Below are positions 1 through 11,000 of a stretch of DNA of 64,000 nucleotides, piece by piece (position 1 is the stretch's first letter; the number at the start of each line of letters is the position of its first letter). The stretch lies in contig JAPTJF010000082.1 of NCBI GenBank assembly GCA_029339195.1, positions 62,001 through 126,000 on the forward strand, given 5' to 3'. Both the position numbers and the translations under genes were made by a program. This DNA is from Micractinium sp. NFX-FRZ. Its lineage: Eukaryota > Chlorophyta > Trebouxiophyceae > Chlorellales > Chlorellaceae. The notes under the pieces are model-generated. The model did not search any database and was not told the DNA's origin. It worked only from the letters and a program-made list of their open reading frames with translations.

Positions 1-266
1 CGCAGTGCGGTGCACACCTGCCGGCAGGCTCGCGTGCTGCAGGAGGCAATTGCTGCTTTCGGCGGCATGCAGATGCCCAAGCAGATGCAAGTCGTCCGAC
101 GCTGAGCTGCTGCCACCGTGCTCTTAGTGTAGGCACCCTGCCCACGCCGCCTAGAGCCGCAACTTCCGCGGCGTGTGTGCACATCCCACACCTGCATCCC
201 TCTGCCCCATGCTGCTCCTCCTTCACCCGTCCGCCCACCCAACCACCTACCCGCACCCCCCCACAG
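1..266 (+). other. Intron upstream of the first visible cullin-3 exon
   Basis: This stretch ends in a pyrimidine-rich tract and an AG acceptor directly before the exon at 267, so it is read as the 3' part of a cullin-3 intron. Bases 1-105 are open in frame 1 and end in TGA at 103-105, but nothing in the roughly 34 residues fits the cullin family. They could be chance or the tail of another transcript. Confidence 0.5.
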
Positions 267-3200
267 GTTGCCGCGCGCATCGAGGCCGCCCAGGGCGACG
301 GCTTCCTGCGCGCGCTCAAGGGGGAGTGGGAGAACCACAACAAGTCGGTGCAGATGATCCGCGACATCCTCATGTACATGGACCGCATCTACGTCAAGCA
401 GCAGGTGTGTGTGTGGGGTGGTGGTGGTGGTGGTGTGTGTGTTGGGGGGGGGGGGGGGCACTGGAATAACCTGAACTGTTTAGGGCCGGCAATGGCTGGC
501 AACGGGCGGTGGTGAATCTCGTGTGCATGATCCGCGTTGACGTCGAGCAAGTGGACAGCGGGGTAGGTGCTTCATCCAGGCGCATGCACGCATGTATGCC
601 TGAGCAGGGGGTGGTCTACGGGCCGGGGAGGACGGGAGTGCGGAAGAAGTGGGTGGTGGGTGCTGCATCATGCTCTGTGACTGCGCATGCGGCTCGCTGC
701 GTTCCTCAAGGGTTGCACCCAGGCGGGGGATGTGTGGGATGATTTGTGAGTAGGTGGTTACTTGGGTGTTCTTCCCAGTGCACACGTCACGCAAACTTCG
801 CCCTCGTATCCAACATCCCTTCCCCTTGCCTTCCTCGAGCACATGTCATGCAAGCATTGCCCTCCCCAGAACCATCCCTCACTCGCCTTCCCCGCCCCCC
901 TCCTCCCCGCCCGCCCCGCAGAACAAGGCCACGGTCCACCAGCTGGGTCTGGACCTGTGGCGCGACGTGGTGGTCCGCAACAAGCGCATCCGCGAGCGCC
1001 TGCTGGGCATGCTGCTGGACATGGTGCAGGTGAGGCGGCACAGCCTTGCGCTGCTTGCAGGTCCATGCTCTAGCAGGACTTGCACCGCCAGAAAGAGCGC
1101 CAGGGACCCAAGGGGGGACACACTCGTGTGTTCTGCTGTCCCTTCACCACACTGCGCCTCCCGCCCCCGTCTTTCCCTGCCTGCCTGCCCCTCCTCCCTG
1201 CCTGCAGAAAGAGCGGCAGGGCGACATTGTGGACAAGGGGCTGTTCCGGTCGATGACGCAGATGCTGGTGGACCTGGGGCAGCCGGGTGAGGGGGCTGCT
1301 GAGGTGGCAGAGGTGCAAGGCAGCCGGGTGTGGGGGCTGCTGAGGTGGCAGAGGTGCACGGCAGCCGGGTGAGGGGGCTGCTGAGGTGGCAGAGGTGCAA
1401 GGCAGCCGGGTGAGGGGCTTGAGGGGGCAGAGGTGCAAGGCACCAGGAGAGGATGGGGGCTGCGTTGGGAGGATGCAAGCTGACAGGCTGCAGGGGCGGG
1501 GCGGGTGAAGCTTGCAACATGACTCGACATGCACTGCCCTGACCATGCACCCGCCTGCCTGGCCGCCCCGCAGTGTACTGCGAGGACTTTGAGTCGCCCT
1601 TCCTGGAGCGCACTTCCGACTTCTACCGGGCAGAGGTGGGCGGGTGCAGGGCGTGCAGGCGGGGGCTGCCGTGCGGGAGGCTGGTGCGGAGGCTGCGTGG
1701 TGTTGGGATGCCTGCCCTCGTGGGGAGAGGATGTGCCGGCCTGCTTGAAGCAAGCCGGCCACCTGACAACCTGGCTGCGCGCCCGCTCGTCGGCCAGCCT
1801 GCCAGCTTCCCTGCATGTACCCATCAGGCCCGCCTCGCTGCCTCCCTTCTGCCCCGCTCTTCTGCCACCCGCGCCCTCCATCCTCCCCTCACCCCTGTTG
1901 CCATCTCCTCGTGCAACCGACCAGCCTGCCTGGCGCACTGTGCCCTGACTGCACTCTGACACGACTGCACTACTTGTGTTTATAACTCCTCAGACCGCCG
2001 AGTACATCTCCTCCTGCGACTGCCCCGCCTACCTGGCGCACGCGGAGCGGCGGCTGGCGGAGGAGGTGGACCGGGTGGGGGCGTACCTGGACGCCAGCAC
2101 AGAGGCCAAAGTGGTCAGGGTGAGTGTGGCCTTCTTTGTTAGGTGTGGCGGTGGCAGTGATGATGGCATGATACGTGCTGTGAAAAGCGTGGGTGGGCAC
2201 GAGCTCGTTGCGCTCGAGGCAGGGCTGCCTGTGCCCGGTCGGTTTTCCCGGCCTGTTCTCTCTCTTTTAACTGCGAGAGGGCACCCTTTGTCGCACATTC
2301 TGCTGCTCGCTTGCACTGCCCTGCTCCTCGTCTCACTCTGCGCAACCCTGCACTGCTCTCTCCTCCCCCTCCTTGCCCACTGCTCCCCCCCCCTTTCACC
2401 CACTCTGTCCCCAGCTCCCCTCTCTGACACTGCCCCCACCGCCCTATGCCTCCCCCTCTGCCAGGTGGTTGAGCACGAGCTGGTGAGCCAGCAGATGCGT
2501 GCGCTGGCGGACATGGAGAACAGCGGGGTGGTGCCCATGCTGGCGGCGGACAAGTATGCAGACCTGGGGCGCATGTACGCGCTGTTCAAGAGGGTGGAGG
2601 GGGGCCTGGACCTGCTGCGGTCGGTGAGCGGGGCGGTGTGCTGCTTGGGGAGTGGGGAGGTAGGGGGAGGGGCCTGCACGTGCGTGGTGGGCCCTGTCGC
2701 GCTCAGAGAGCGATGTGCTGGGCAGGTGCAGGTGGAATTGAGGGAGGGTTGGCAGCAGGTGGGAGCGCTGAGCTTGTCGCAATGCAAATTGTCGCGCCTG
2801 CACGCTGCCTCTTGCTGCTGGCTGGCTGGCGGCCCCCCGCCCGGCCCCACTGTTACCACCACGTGCATCCCGAACTGCCGCAGACGATGGGGGGCCACCT
2901 GAAGGAGACGGGCAAGGGTCTGGTGATGGACCCGGAGCGGCAGAAGGAGCCTGTGGAGTGGGTACAGCGGCTGCTGCAGGTGCGCGGGGAGGCGGGCGGG
3001 CATGCGGGCTTCAGGGCGGAGTGTGGCGGGGCTATGTGCACAGGGGGGGTGCAGCAGGGGTGGCACGACTTTGCAGGTTGATGCCGGCAGTGTAGCAGTG
3101 CAGCAGCGTGTTGTTAACCGCGCTGCCGCCTGCCTTCCCGTACACCCTGCCCGCCCTCTGTATGTTTGCAGGAGAAGGAGAAGTATGACGCCCTCATCGC

Positions 3201-6200
3201 GCGCGCCTTCAACGGCGACAAGTCGTTTGTGGCCGCCCTGAACTCCGCCTTTGAGCACTTCCTCAACCTCAACCCGCGCTCCCCCGAGTACATCTCCCTG
3301 TTCATGGACGACAAGCTGCGCAAGGGGCTCAAGGTGGGGCCAGTGCTGTGGGATTGTGGGTAGTAGTCGAGTTGTGACGGTCAAGTCGGATTGCCTCTAT
3401 ATGGGGGACAAGCTGACGACAAGCTGCGCAAGGGGCTCAAGATGGGGCAGGGCACAGTGCCCCTCCCTGACAGTGCTGTGGGGTGTGGGGTTCAAGGTAA
3501 GCTGGCACTGCATGGCAGCCAGCTGTGCAAGGGGCTCAAGGTGGGGCGGGTTGTGAGAGTGGGTGTATGGCGGCTGGCTGGCGAGACGCGCTGCAGCCCT
3601 GGTGCAGCGCGGGGGGCTCTCTGTCCTGTCCTGCCGTGCCTGCCCCCCCTTGCCCGGCCTCTCATTTATCTTACTGCATCGCTGTACGGGGTCGCCATCG
3701 ACGTGATCGACGTGGGGGCTCTCCTCCACCCCGCCATGCAGCCTCCCTGCCTCTCTGCCACACCCTTCTAACCTTTACCTGGTTTCTCTCCTCCTGCCGC
3801 CGCCACCCTGGCAGGGCATGAGCGAGGACGACATCGAGGTGGTGCTGGACAAGGGCATCATGCTCTTCCGCTTCCTCCAGGAGAAGGACGTGTTTGAAAA
3901 GTACTACAAGCAGGTGGGGGGCTGCACGCACGCATGCTTTGCCCCACTGGGTTGAGCGTTGCAATGCCAGAGTGCTGCTGTGTGCATGGTGGGGAGGAAC
4001 ATGCCAGTAGAGAAAGCACTACAAGCATGTGGGTCACGCGCATGTATTGGGCACTTACTAGCTTGGGTTTCGTCTGGTGAGCGGGGCTCCAGGCGGGGCT
4101 CATCGCTGCATCAGAGGTGCCAACATGCAGACGCTCACCCCCGCCCCCCTGCCCCCCTCCCCCTGGTGTGCCTCGTGCAGCACCTGGCCAAGCGACTGCT
4201 GCATGGCCGCTCGTCCAGCGAGGACGCAGGCAAGCACTCTGCCCGTGCCTCTGCTGGCCCCGCAGCTTTGCCGTCTTCCACCGCAAATGGGCCGGGCAGT
4301 GGGCAGGCCAGGACTTACTGGGCAGTGCGCGGCAGGCCAGGACTTGCTGGACAGTGCGCGGCAAGCGGCAGCCGCTGCTGACCTGCAAACACACACCTGG
4401 CTTCTTGCCCCCTGCCTGGTCACCGCCCCCTTCCACCCCTGCAGAGCAGCTTCTGCTGACCAAGCTGAAGACGGAGTGCGGCTACCAGTTCACCTCCAAG
4501 CTGGAGACGATGTTTGGGGACATCAAGCTCAGCAGGTTGGGGGGGGGGGCTGAGCGGTGGCTGGGTGGTGTGATGCTTCTAAGACAGAAGCGGTGGTGGA
4601 AAGTCGGAAGCACAGAAGCGGCTGGGGGGCAGGTGTGGACAGCAAGTGCCTCACTGTGGGAGCAGGCAAGCCTTAAAAACCCTAGCGCCGCCTTGTCTTC
4701 CACACCGCCCCCACCTCTGGGAGGAGAACCTATTGCCAACGCGAAGGCACACCATTAGACCTGCCCTCTAGCGGCCAGCTCGGTGTCACACCCTACTTTG
4801 ACGGACTCACACCTGTGCATCTGTGCACTCGTGCCTGTGTGTTATTATTTGGGTGCAGGGAGAAGATGGCCGACTTCAAGGCGCACCTGGGGCGGCAGGG
4901 CACGGCGCTGGATGTGGACATGTCGGTGCAGGTGGGTGGGCTCAGGGGGGTGATTGTGGGGGGCGGGGAGGGGGGCGGCAGAACGGTAGGCCGTCATAGG
5001 GATGCCAAGAGGCTGGCTGGATGTGGGCGTGTCTTGTGCAGGTGGCGGTGGCATGGAGGGGGGCGTGGAGGGGGTGGCAGAATGGTGGGCAGGATAGCGC
5101 ATTCAAGAGGTTGCGTTGGGAACGGACACACAAAAACGCTGGGGCTGCTGGCTTTGAGGGGCAACCACGCAGGGCGTGGGCCGACATCCTCTCTGGCCGC
5201 TGCCACCAAAGCACATCAGCCTGCCTCTTCAGCAGTAACAGTGCCCCTGTGCTCGCCTCTTCTGCCTCCTTCCTGCAGGTCCTCACGTCTGGCATGTGGC
5301 CCCAGACCACGGCGGCCGCCACCTGCAACCTGCCCCGCGAGCTGGAGCAGTGCACCACGCAGTTTGCTGCCTACTACCTGCACGCCAACTCGGGTAAGGT
5401 TGTTGGGACAGCATCGGTTGCTGTGTGCTCTGGGGGTTGTCAAGCACAGGTGCGGTTGGGGCTCAGGCTGCGCCAGTGAGGGCAGACTGCCTGCACCGCA
5501 TCCCGCGTGGGCAGAGTGTGTGGGCAGAGTGTGTGGTAGGGCACGGATGCGGGCAGGTTGTGACCCTGCTGGGTGCAGGTAGGCCTCCTGGGCGCATGCC
5601 GCTTCCTCCTTCACCCTGCCCTCACCTGCCTGCCTGCCTGCAACTCGCTGCCCTTTCCGTGTCGCCTGCAGGACGGCGGCTGACGTGGCAGACGGGGCTG
5701 GGCACGGCAGACATCAAGGTAGGGTGGGGTGGCGGCGCTGCTTCTTTGAGAGCCAGGGATGGCAGGGCAGGCATCCAGCCCTGTGCTGGGCGCCCATCTG
5801 CAGTCTGCACCGACGCTCTGCTGGAAGCTCTGCTTCTGCCCCTTCCTATACCCGTCTGTCGCATTTGCGACCCTGGGCCCCCGCCTGCCACCCCCTCTTT
5901 CCCTCTGTGTTCCTCTCCACCCCCGCTTCATCCCGCGCCCCTGCTCCCACCCAACCTCTCCCTCCTCTCCGGCCAGGCCGTGTTTGGCGGCGGCACCCGC
6001 AAGCACGAGATCCAGTGCTCCACCTACCAGATGGCGGTGCTCATGCTGTTCAATGACGTCGAGCAGCTGTTGTATGAGGAGATTGAGGCGGCGGTCAAAA
6101 TCCCCGAGGACGACCTCAAGCGCGTGCTGCAGAGCCTGGCGTGCGTCAAGGTGGGCGGTCAAGGTGCTAGGGGGTGCGCTGCGGTGCATGGCGAGGGGGG

Positions 6201-7586
6201 GGTGTTGCATGCGGGGTGGTGCGGGGTGGAGTTGGGTGGGGCGGCAGGGGCCCACCAAGTCCTTGGAAGATGGTCTCAAGCGCGCGCGCTGAACCGGGCG
6301 TGCATCCAGCAGTGACCGGTGGTGCTGAGGTGTGCTGGGCTCTCTACCCTCAAGAATCCCACGCCTGAAGGGCCATCAACCCCTGCCCCTCCCCCTTGCT
6401 TCCTCCTCCGGCCCCGGCCTTCCCTGTGCGCAGGGCAAGGCGGTGCTGCGCAAGGAGCCGATGAGCAAGGATGTGCGGGCAGGGGACGTGTTCTCCGTCA
6501 ACGACGCCTTCACCTCCAAGCTCTACAAGGTCAAAATCGGCATGGTGACGGCGCAGGTGGGGGGGGCTTCCCTACATGGGGCATGCTGTTGGGTGGGTCT
6601 GCACATTGGAGGGATGGTTGGTGTTGACGGCGCAGGTGGGGCGCCTTCCCAGAGGGGGCGTGCTGTCGTGGGGGGGCGGCAGAGTTGAGGGCTTTAATTG
6701 ATTGATTCTGGTGGGTGGGCGGCTGTGTGGGCCAGAGTCAGGCTGAGATGTGCATGAACAACAGGGCGCAGATGGCCTACAAGCCCCTTCCCTCACCAGC
6801 CGGCCAACCAACAACCTGTTGCTGTCGCCACCCACCCTCTGCGCAGCGCGAGAGCGAGGGCGAGAAGGCGGAGACGCGTGAGAAGGTGGAGGAGGACCGC
6901 AAGCCTCAGATTGAGGCCGCCATTGTGCGCATCATGAAGAGCCGGAAGAAGCTGGGGCACAACGAGCTGATTGGGGAGGTGACGCACCAGCTGGCGGCGC
7001 GCTTCCTGCCGCAGCCGCAGGTGGTGAAGAAGCGCATCGAGAGCCTCATAGGTGGGTTGGTGCCCTCATTGTTGTGGCAGCTTCAACATCATGTGAGGGA
7101 TGGGCAGGGTGGGCGTGGGGGGATCTCAGGGCTGTGTTGTGGGGCTGTAGGGGGCCGAGAGGAAGGCAGCTGGGTTCGGTTGGATGACGGCAGCGTGCAT
7201 TGGGGGCTGCGTGCTACATGGGCATGGAGCGCACATGGAAGCGCGGCACAGGCGAGTCAAGTGGGCAGCCTGCCCTCCTTCTTTCCCGCTGGCCCGCCCA
7301 GCACCCAACTACGCCCTCATTTTCCCCCTGCAGACCGTGAGTTCCTGGAGCGCGACTCAACCGACCGCTCCACCTACGTCTACCTCGCGGTGGGTGCCCT
7401 GACCTGCGCCCCCGTCTGCCTGCCCCTGCATCTCCTGCCCTTGCTGTCCCCCTGCGCACCTGGCTGCCGGTTGTGCTCCTGCACGCCTGCCCCTCCGGCC
7501 CTGCTATTTCGTATAGCAGCCTGCCCTGTGTTGACGCATGTTTGTCTTTGTCACCTCTGCCTCCCCCGCGTGCTGCCGTGCAGTGA
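267..7586 (+). CDS. CUL3: Cullin-3 (scaffold of BTB-CUL3-RING ubiquitin ligases), 5' end missing
   Basis: Scaffold that holds a BTB-domain substrate adaptor at its N-terminal half and the RBX1 RING protein at its C-terminal half. Exons: 267-404, 922-1029, 1208-1286, 1574-1635, 1994-2119, 2465-2623, 2884-2979, 3172-3333, 3815-3913, 4181-4229, 4445-4535, 4859-4931, 5279-5393, 5672-5718, 5977-6150, 6434-6556, 6847-7051, 7334-7389, 7584-7586. They join in frame into 654 residues; about 85 N-terminal residues lie off the window. Recognisable blocks are [11 protein letters not shown] near the start, [44 protein letters not shown] in the cullin homology region, and the neddylation site [10 protein letters not shown]. 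The protein ends YLA, as plant CUL3 does, and the stop codon sits in its own exon. The intron at 4230 starts with GC rather than GT. The match to land-plant CUL3 runs along the whole length. Confidence 0.95.
1281..1444 (+). repeat. Four 41-nt tandem units carrying the exon-3 donor junction (cullin-3 intron)
   Basis: Units start at 1281, 1322, 1363 and 1404, exactly 41 nt apart. The first spans the real exon-intron boundary (exon ends at 1286). Units 3 and 4 keep AGCCGGGTGAGG, so each holds an intact-looking donor; unit 2 has GTGTGG instead. Confidence 0.9.
3415..3547 (+). repeat. Two copies of a cullin-3 exon end inside its own intron
   Basis: The exon ending at 3333 finishes with GCAAGGGGCTCAAG before GTGGGGC. 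Near-identical copies lie at 3415-3441 (donor GT changed to AT) and 3521-3547 (donor GTGGGG intact), both in the intron 3334-3814. The CAGTGCTGTGGG sequence that follows is also repeated. Confidence 0.85.
6621..6660 (+). repeat. Copy of a cullin-3 exon-donor junction
   Basis: The exon ending at 6556 closes with GTGACGGCGCAG followed by GTGGGG. A copy, TTGACGGCGCAG then GTGGGG, lies at about 6624-6640, with similar sequence continuing on the 3' side. It sits in the intron 6557-6846. Confidence 0.75.
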
Positions 7587-8037
7587 CGTGGCGCTGCCAG
7601 CTGAGCACCACGTAGACCCAGGAGCCCCGCAGTGACGAGCCGTGCAGGCTCCGGATGCCCGGGCTGCTCCCCCCCCTACTCTGTTTCTCTACTGCTATCC
7701 TCCTCTGTTTGGCGCTGCTTCTTGACACCTCACCCCGCCGCCGCTGCCCGCCCCTGCCGTCCCCCGCCTTGTACCGACCAGGCCCCCCGCCACTGCTCCC
7801 GTCTCCTGCTCTGCTTGTCCCACTGCTCCCTGAACTCTCTCTGCTCAGTTTTCCGAAGTAACACATCTGCCAATGCCCGAATCAAAATCTAACAGGAGGA
7901 GATGGGCAAGGGATTTTTTAGGGGGGAAAGCATGTCACAAGAAAAGCAATGCAGCGCTGAGAAGCGCCTGGGATGGGAGAGTCACTAGGTTCTAAATCTA
8001 GCCGGAGGCGGGGCATGCGCCTCTCGGTGTCTCCTGC
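7587..8037. other. Convergent intergenic region (3' UTRs)
   Basis: This region separates the cullin-3 stop from the stop of the minus-strand coiled-coil gene. No TGTAA motif is visible in either sense, and no supported coding sequence or structured element was seen. Confidence 0.6.
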
Positions 8038-11000
8038 TCACAGCGCGGTGCCGCCAGCCATGCCTGTGGAGCGCCGCTTGACGCCGCCCCCGCTGCTGCT
8101 GCCGCGCTGCGCCTCGCCGTCTGCCGACGCAGCAGAGAGCACTGCCGGCTGAGAAGTGGATGGGCGCACCGCCTTAATGCGGCTCGGCGAGCCCTGCAGC
8201 GCAGGCAGCACCTGCCCCTTGCTGCTGATCCCGCCTGCCAGCGAGCCGCGAGCACTGCGAGCCCCCTGCTCCGCCTCCTCTGCTGGCGCCTCCCCAGCCG
8301 CTGAAACGCCGCTAGAGGCGGCACCAGCCAGCTGCGGCTCCTCCCGCACGACAGCATACAGCTCAGCACCCACCGCATCCTGCTCCTGCCTCTCCTGCTG
8401 CTGCGCAGCCGAGAAGGGCGTCGCTCCGCCGCCGCTGTCACCACTGCCGCCGGCCAGAGGCACGGCAGTCTGCGGGCGCCCAAGCCCCACGGCAGTGAGT
8501 GACGGCTGGTGCTGCAGCAGCTGCTCCTGCATGCTGCTCTCCCGGCGCTGCTCCTGCATACTGTCACGGCGGGTGCCAGCGCCTGCACCATCCATGCTGG
8601 CGCCGCCTGTCTCGCGGCGCATGCGGTGCATCCAGCTGCAGGCAGGGGCAGGGGCGGTGCAGTGACCAACAGGTCAGAACCATGCCAACGTTTGAAAGGT
8701 GAGGTGTCAAGCAAAGAGAAGGGGTGGCCTCTGAGAAGTGGGTTCAGCTGGAATATGGGAGGCAAGGTGTGCTTCCAAGCGTAACAGCATGCAATGGAAG
8801 CATCCGGCTTTGATGCAGCTGCTCCAGCACCACATCCGGGCCCGCACCTGACGGGAGCCCCCAGGCGGGAGGTGGCAGTGGATGGGCGCGCCGACAGCGG
8901 CGGCTGCCCCGGCTGCGCCGACGGCAGCTGCACCTGCGCAGTGGGCAGTGCTGCGCCCACAGCTGCGGCCACAGCCGTCGCGCTGGCATTGCTGCTCAGC
9001 CGAGACGTCTCAGGGCCGGCTGCGGGGGTAGTGCCAGGCGAGCCACCCACAGCGGCGGTCCAGTGCTGGGCAGAGCTGCGGGGCGGCGAGGCCACCGGCA
9101 CCTGGGAGTACCGCAGGTCGGCGGTACCGCCATAGGGCGGCAGCGACCCCAGGGGGGCGGCAAACACAAAGGGCTGCATGTCGCTGTCGCAGCTGATGCA
9201 CTTGAAGCGCATGCCCGCGGCGGGGCCGCTGCCGGGTTCGGCGGCGCCGGGCACGGGGCGGTGCTGGCGCAGCATGCGCTCCACATCCTCTCGGGACACC
9301 TTGCTGCCCACCTGCAGGAGTGTTGTAGGGGAGTAGGGGAGGCGGGCAGGGCGGCAGGTGGAAAGTAAGGACACGGAAGATGCACAGACGGATGCCGGTT
9401 GAGAGCAGGCTTTGCCTTAAGGGCCAGTGGTCCTGCCAGCGAGCTGGTGCACGCAGCCGCACAATGCTGGGTACGCCACCCCTCTGCACTTCAGTAAACA
9501 GGCTCCCACATTGCTTACGTCCCAGCACACATACATATATGCCACGCCCCACTCACCTTGATTGACAGCGACTGCAGGTCCTGCTTGGTGGCCAGCCGCT
9601 CCGACAGGCGCCGCTCAAGCCCGCGCCCCACCTCCACCACAGCCCCCGTCACAGCGTCATGCACCTGCGCAGCAGCAGAGGAGGCAGAGGCGGTGCGGAG
9701 ATTTGGGTGGCTGGCTGGGGCTGGGGTGTGGTCGGCCATCAAGCCCTGGCCTACGTCGCATGCATACCCAGTGCCTGCCACAAGCAAAGTGCTTGCGAGA
9801 AATAGAGAATACAGCAGCCACGCACCCGCACGCCTGTATAACCGCTTCCACTGCTGCTGCTATGCCCACCCCCACCCCGCCCGGCCTGCCCCGCGCCCCA
9901 CCTGGCCTGGCAGGCCCTGCTTGATGCCCGCCGCCAGCGACTCCATCTGCGCCTGCAGCTTCTGCTGCTGTGCCAGCAGGTGCCCCTGCAGAGCCGCCAG
10001 CGTGTCCTCCCTGCTGCCGGTACTGCTGGCGCGTGCCAGCTTCACGGCAGCTGCCTCCACCTCCCGCAGCGCCTCCAGCCGCTGCACGCGCTCTGCAGTA
10101 GACGCCACCTGGCCGCTCGCACCCTCCAGCTTGGTGTCCAGGGCGCCGAGGTGCTCTGCTCCAGAGCGCACCTTGCCGCCCAGGGCTTCCACACGCTCCT
10201 CCAGTGCCTGCTGGAAGGGCCAGGGGCAGGGGTGAACCACGAGGTGCCTTGTCGGCAGCTGGCCAGAATGCTGGGAGCACACACACCCCAACTTCCATGG
10301 GCAAAGCAGAGAGGCCTGCTCGTCAATCGTGTGCAGGGAGGTTTTCCCCAATCTAGTGACAGCATGGGTGATATCCCTGCCGTCATCTCAACCTGCTCCC
10401 CCAGCCACACAACTTGTATGCTGCAAACCCCAAGCCTGCCCACCCACCCACTCACCTTGAACTCCACCACCGACACCCGTGGCGTCATGCTGCGTGCCGT
10501 GCTGCTGCCGTCTGAGCTGATCTCGACAGGGATGGGCCCCTGGGCCTCCACCAGGGCCTGCACCCCGTCAATGCGCTGGTTGCAGCCGTCGATGCGCTGG
10601 TTGCAGCGCTCCAGCCCGGCGCCAGAGCTGCTCTGCACCGACGCCAGCTGCTCCTGCAGCGAGAGCACCTCCCTGTGTGATGCAAGGGGGCAGGGAAGGG
10701 CAGGGAGGCAAGGCTCAGCGACACAAATGTAACGAGGGATGCACGGGTAGTGAGAGGCCCAGGCCTGGTCCCAGCTCACTTCTTACAGCCCACTCTCTGT
10801 GCTCGTTGGCACACTCCGCCTTCCTCTCCCACCGCACCGCACCACCCGCCTCCAGTGACCCTCATCCTGCGCTGCCCCACTTAGCAGCCCGCCACACTCA
10901 CCCCTTGAGCCGATCCTGCTCATCCAGGCTCTCAGCCAGCGAGGCCTGCAGCTTCCACAGCAGCCCCGTCTGCTGCAGGCTGGGCCGCTTGCGCAGCATG

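Noticed and set aside
1..105. Open frame 1 at the left edge as the end of another gene
   Set aside because: Too short, no recognisable family, and followed at once by a cullin-3 acceptor in the same sense.
2029..3384. Long antisense open frame (451 codons) opposite cullin-3
   Set aside because: It mirrors GC-rich coding and intron sequence, has no family features, and overlaps well-supported cullin exons.
7632..7892. Small plus-strand frames after cullin-3
   Set aside because: They fall in the cullin-3 3' UTR and lack any supporting feature.
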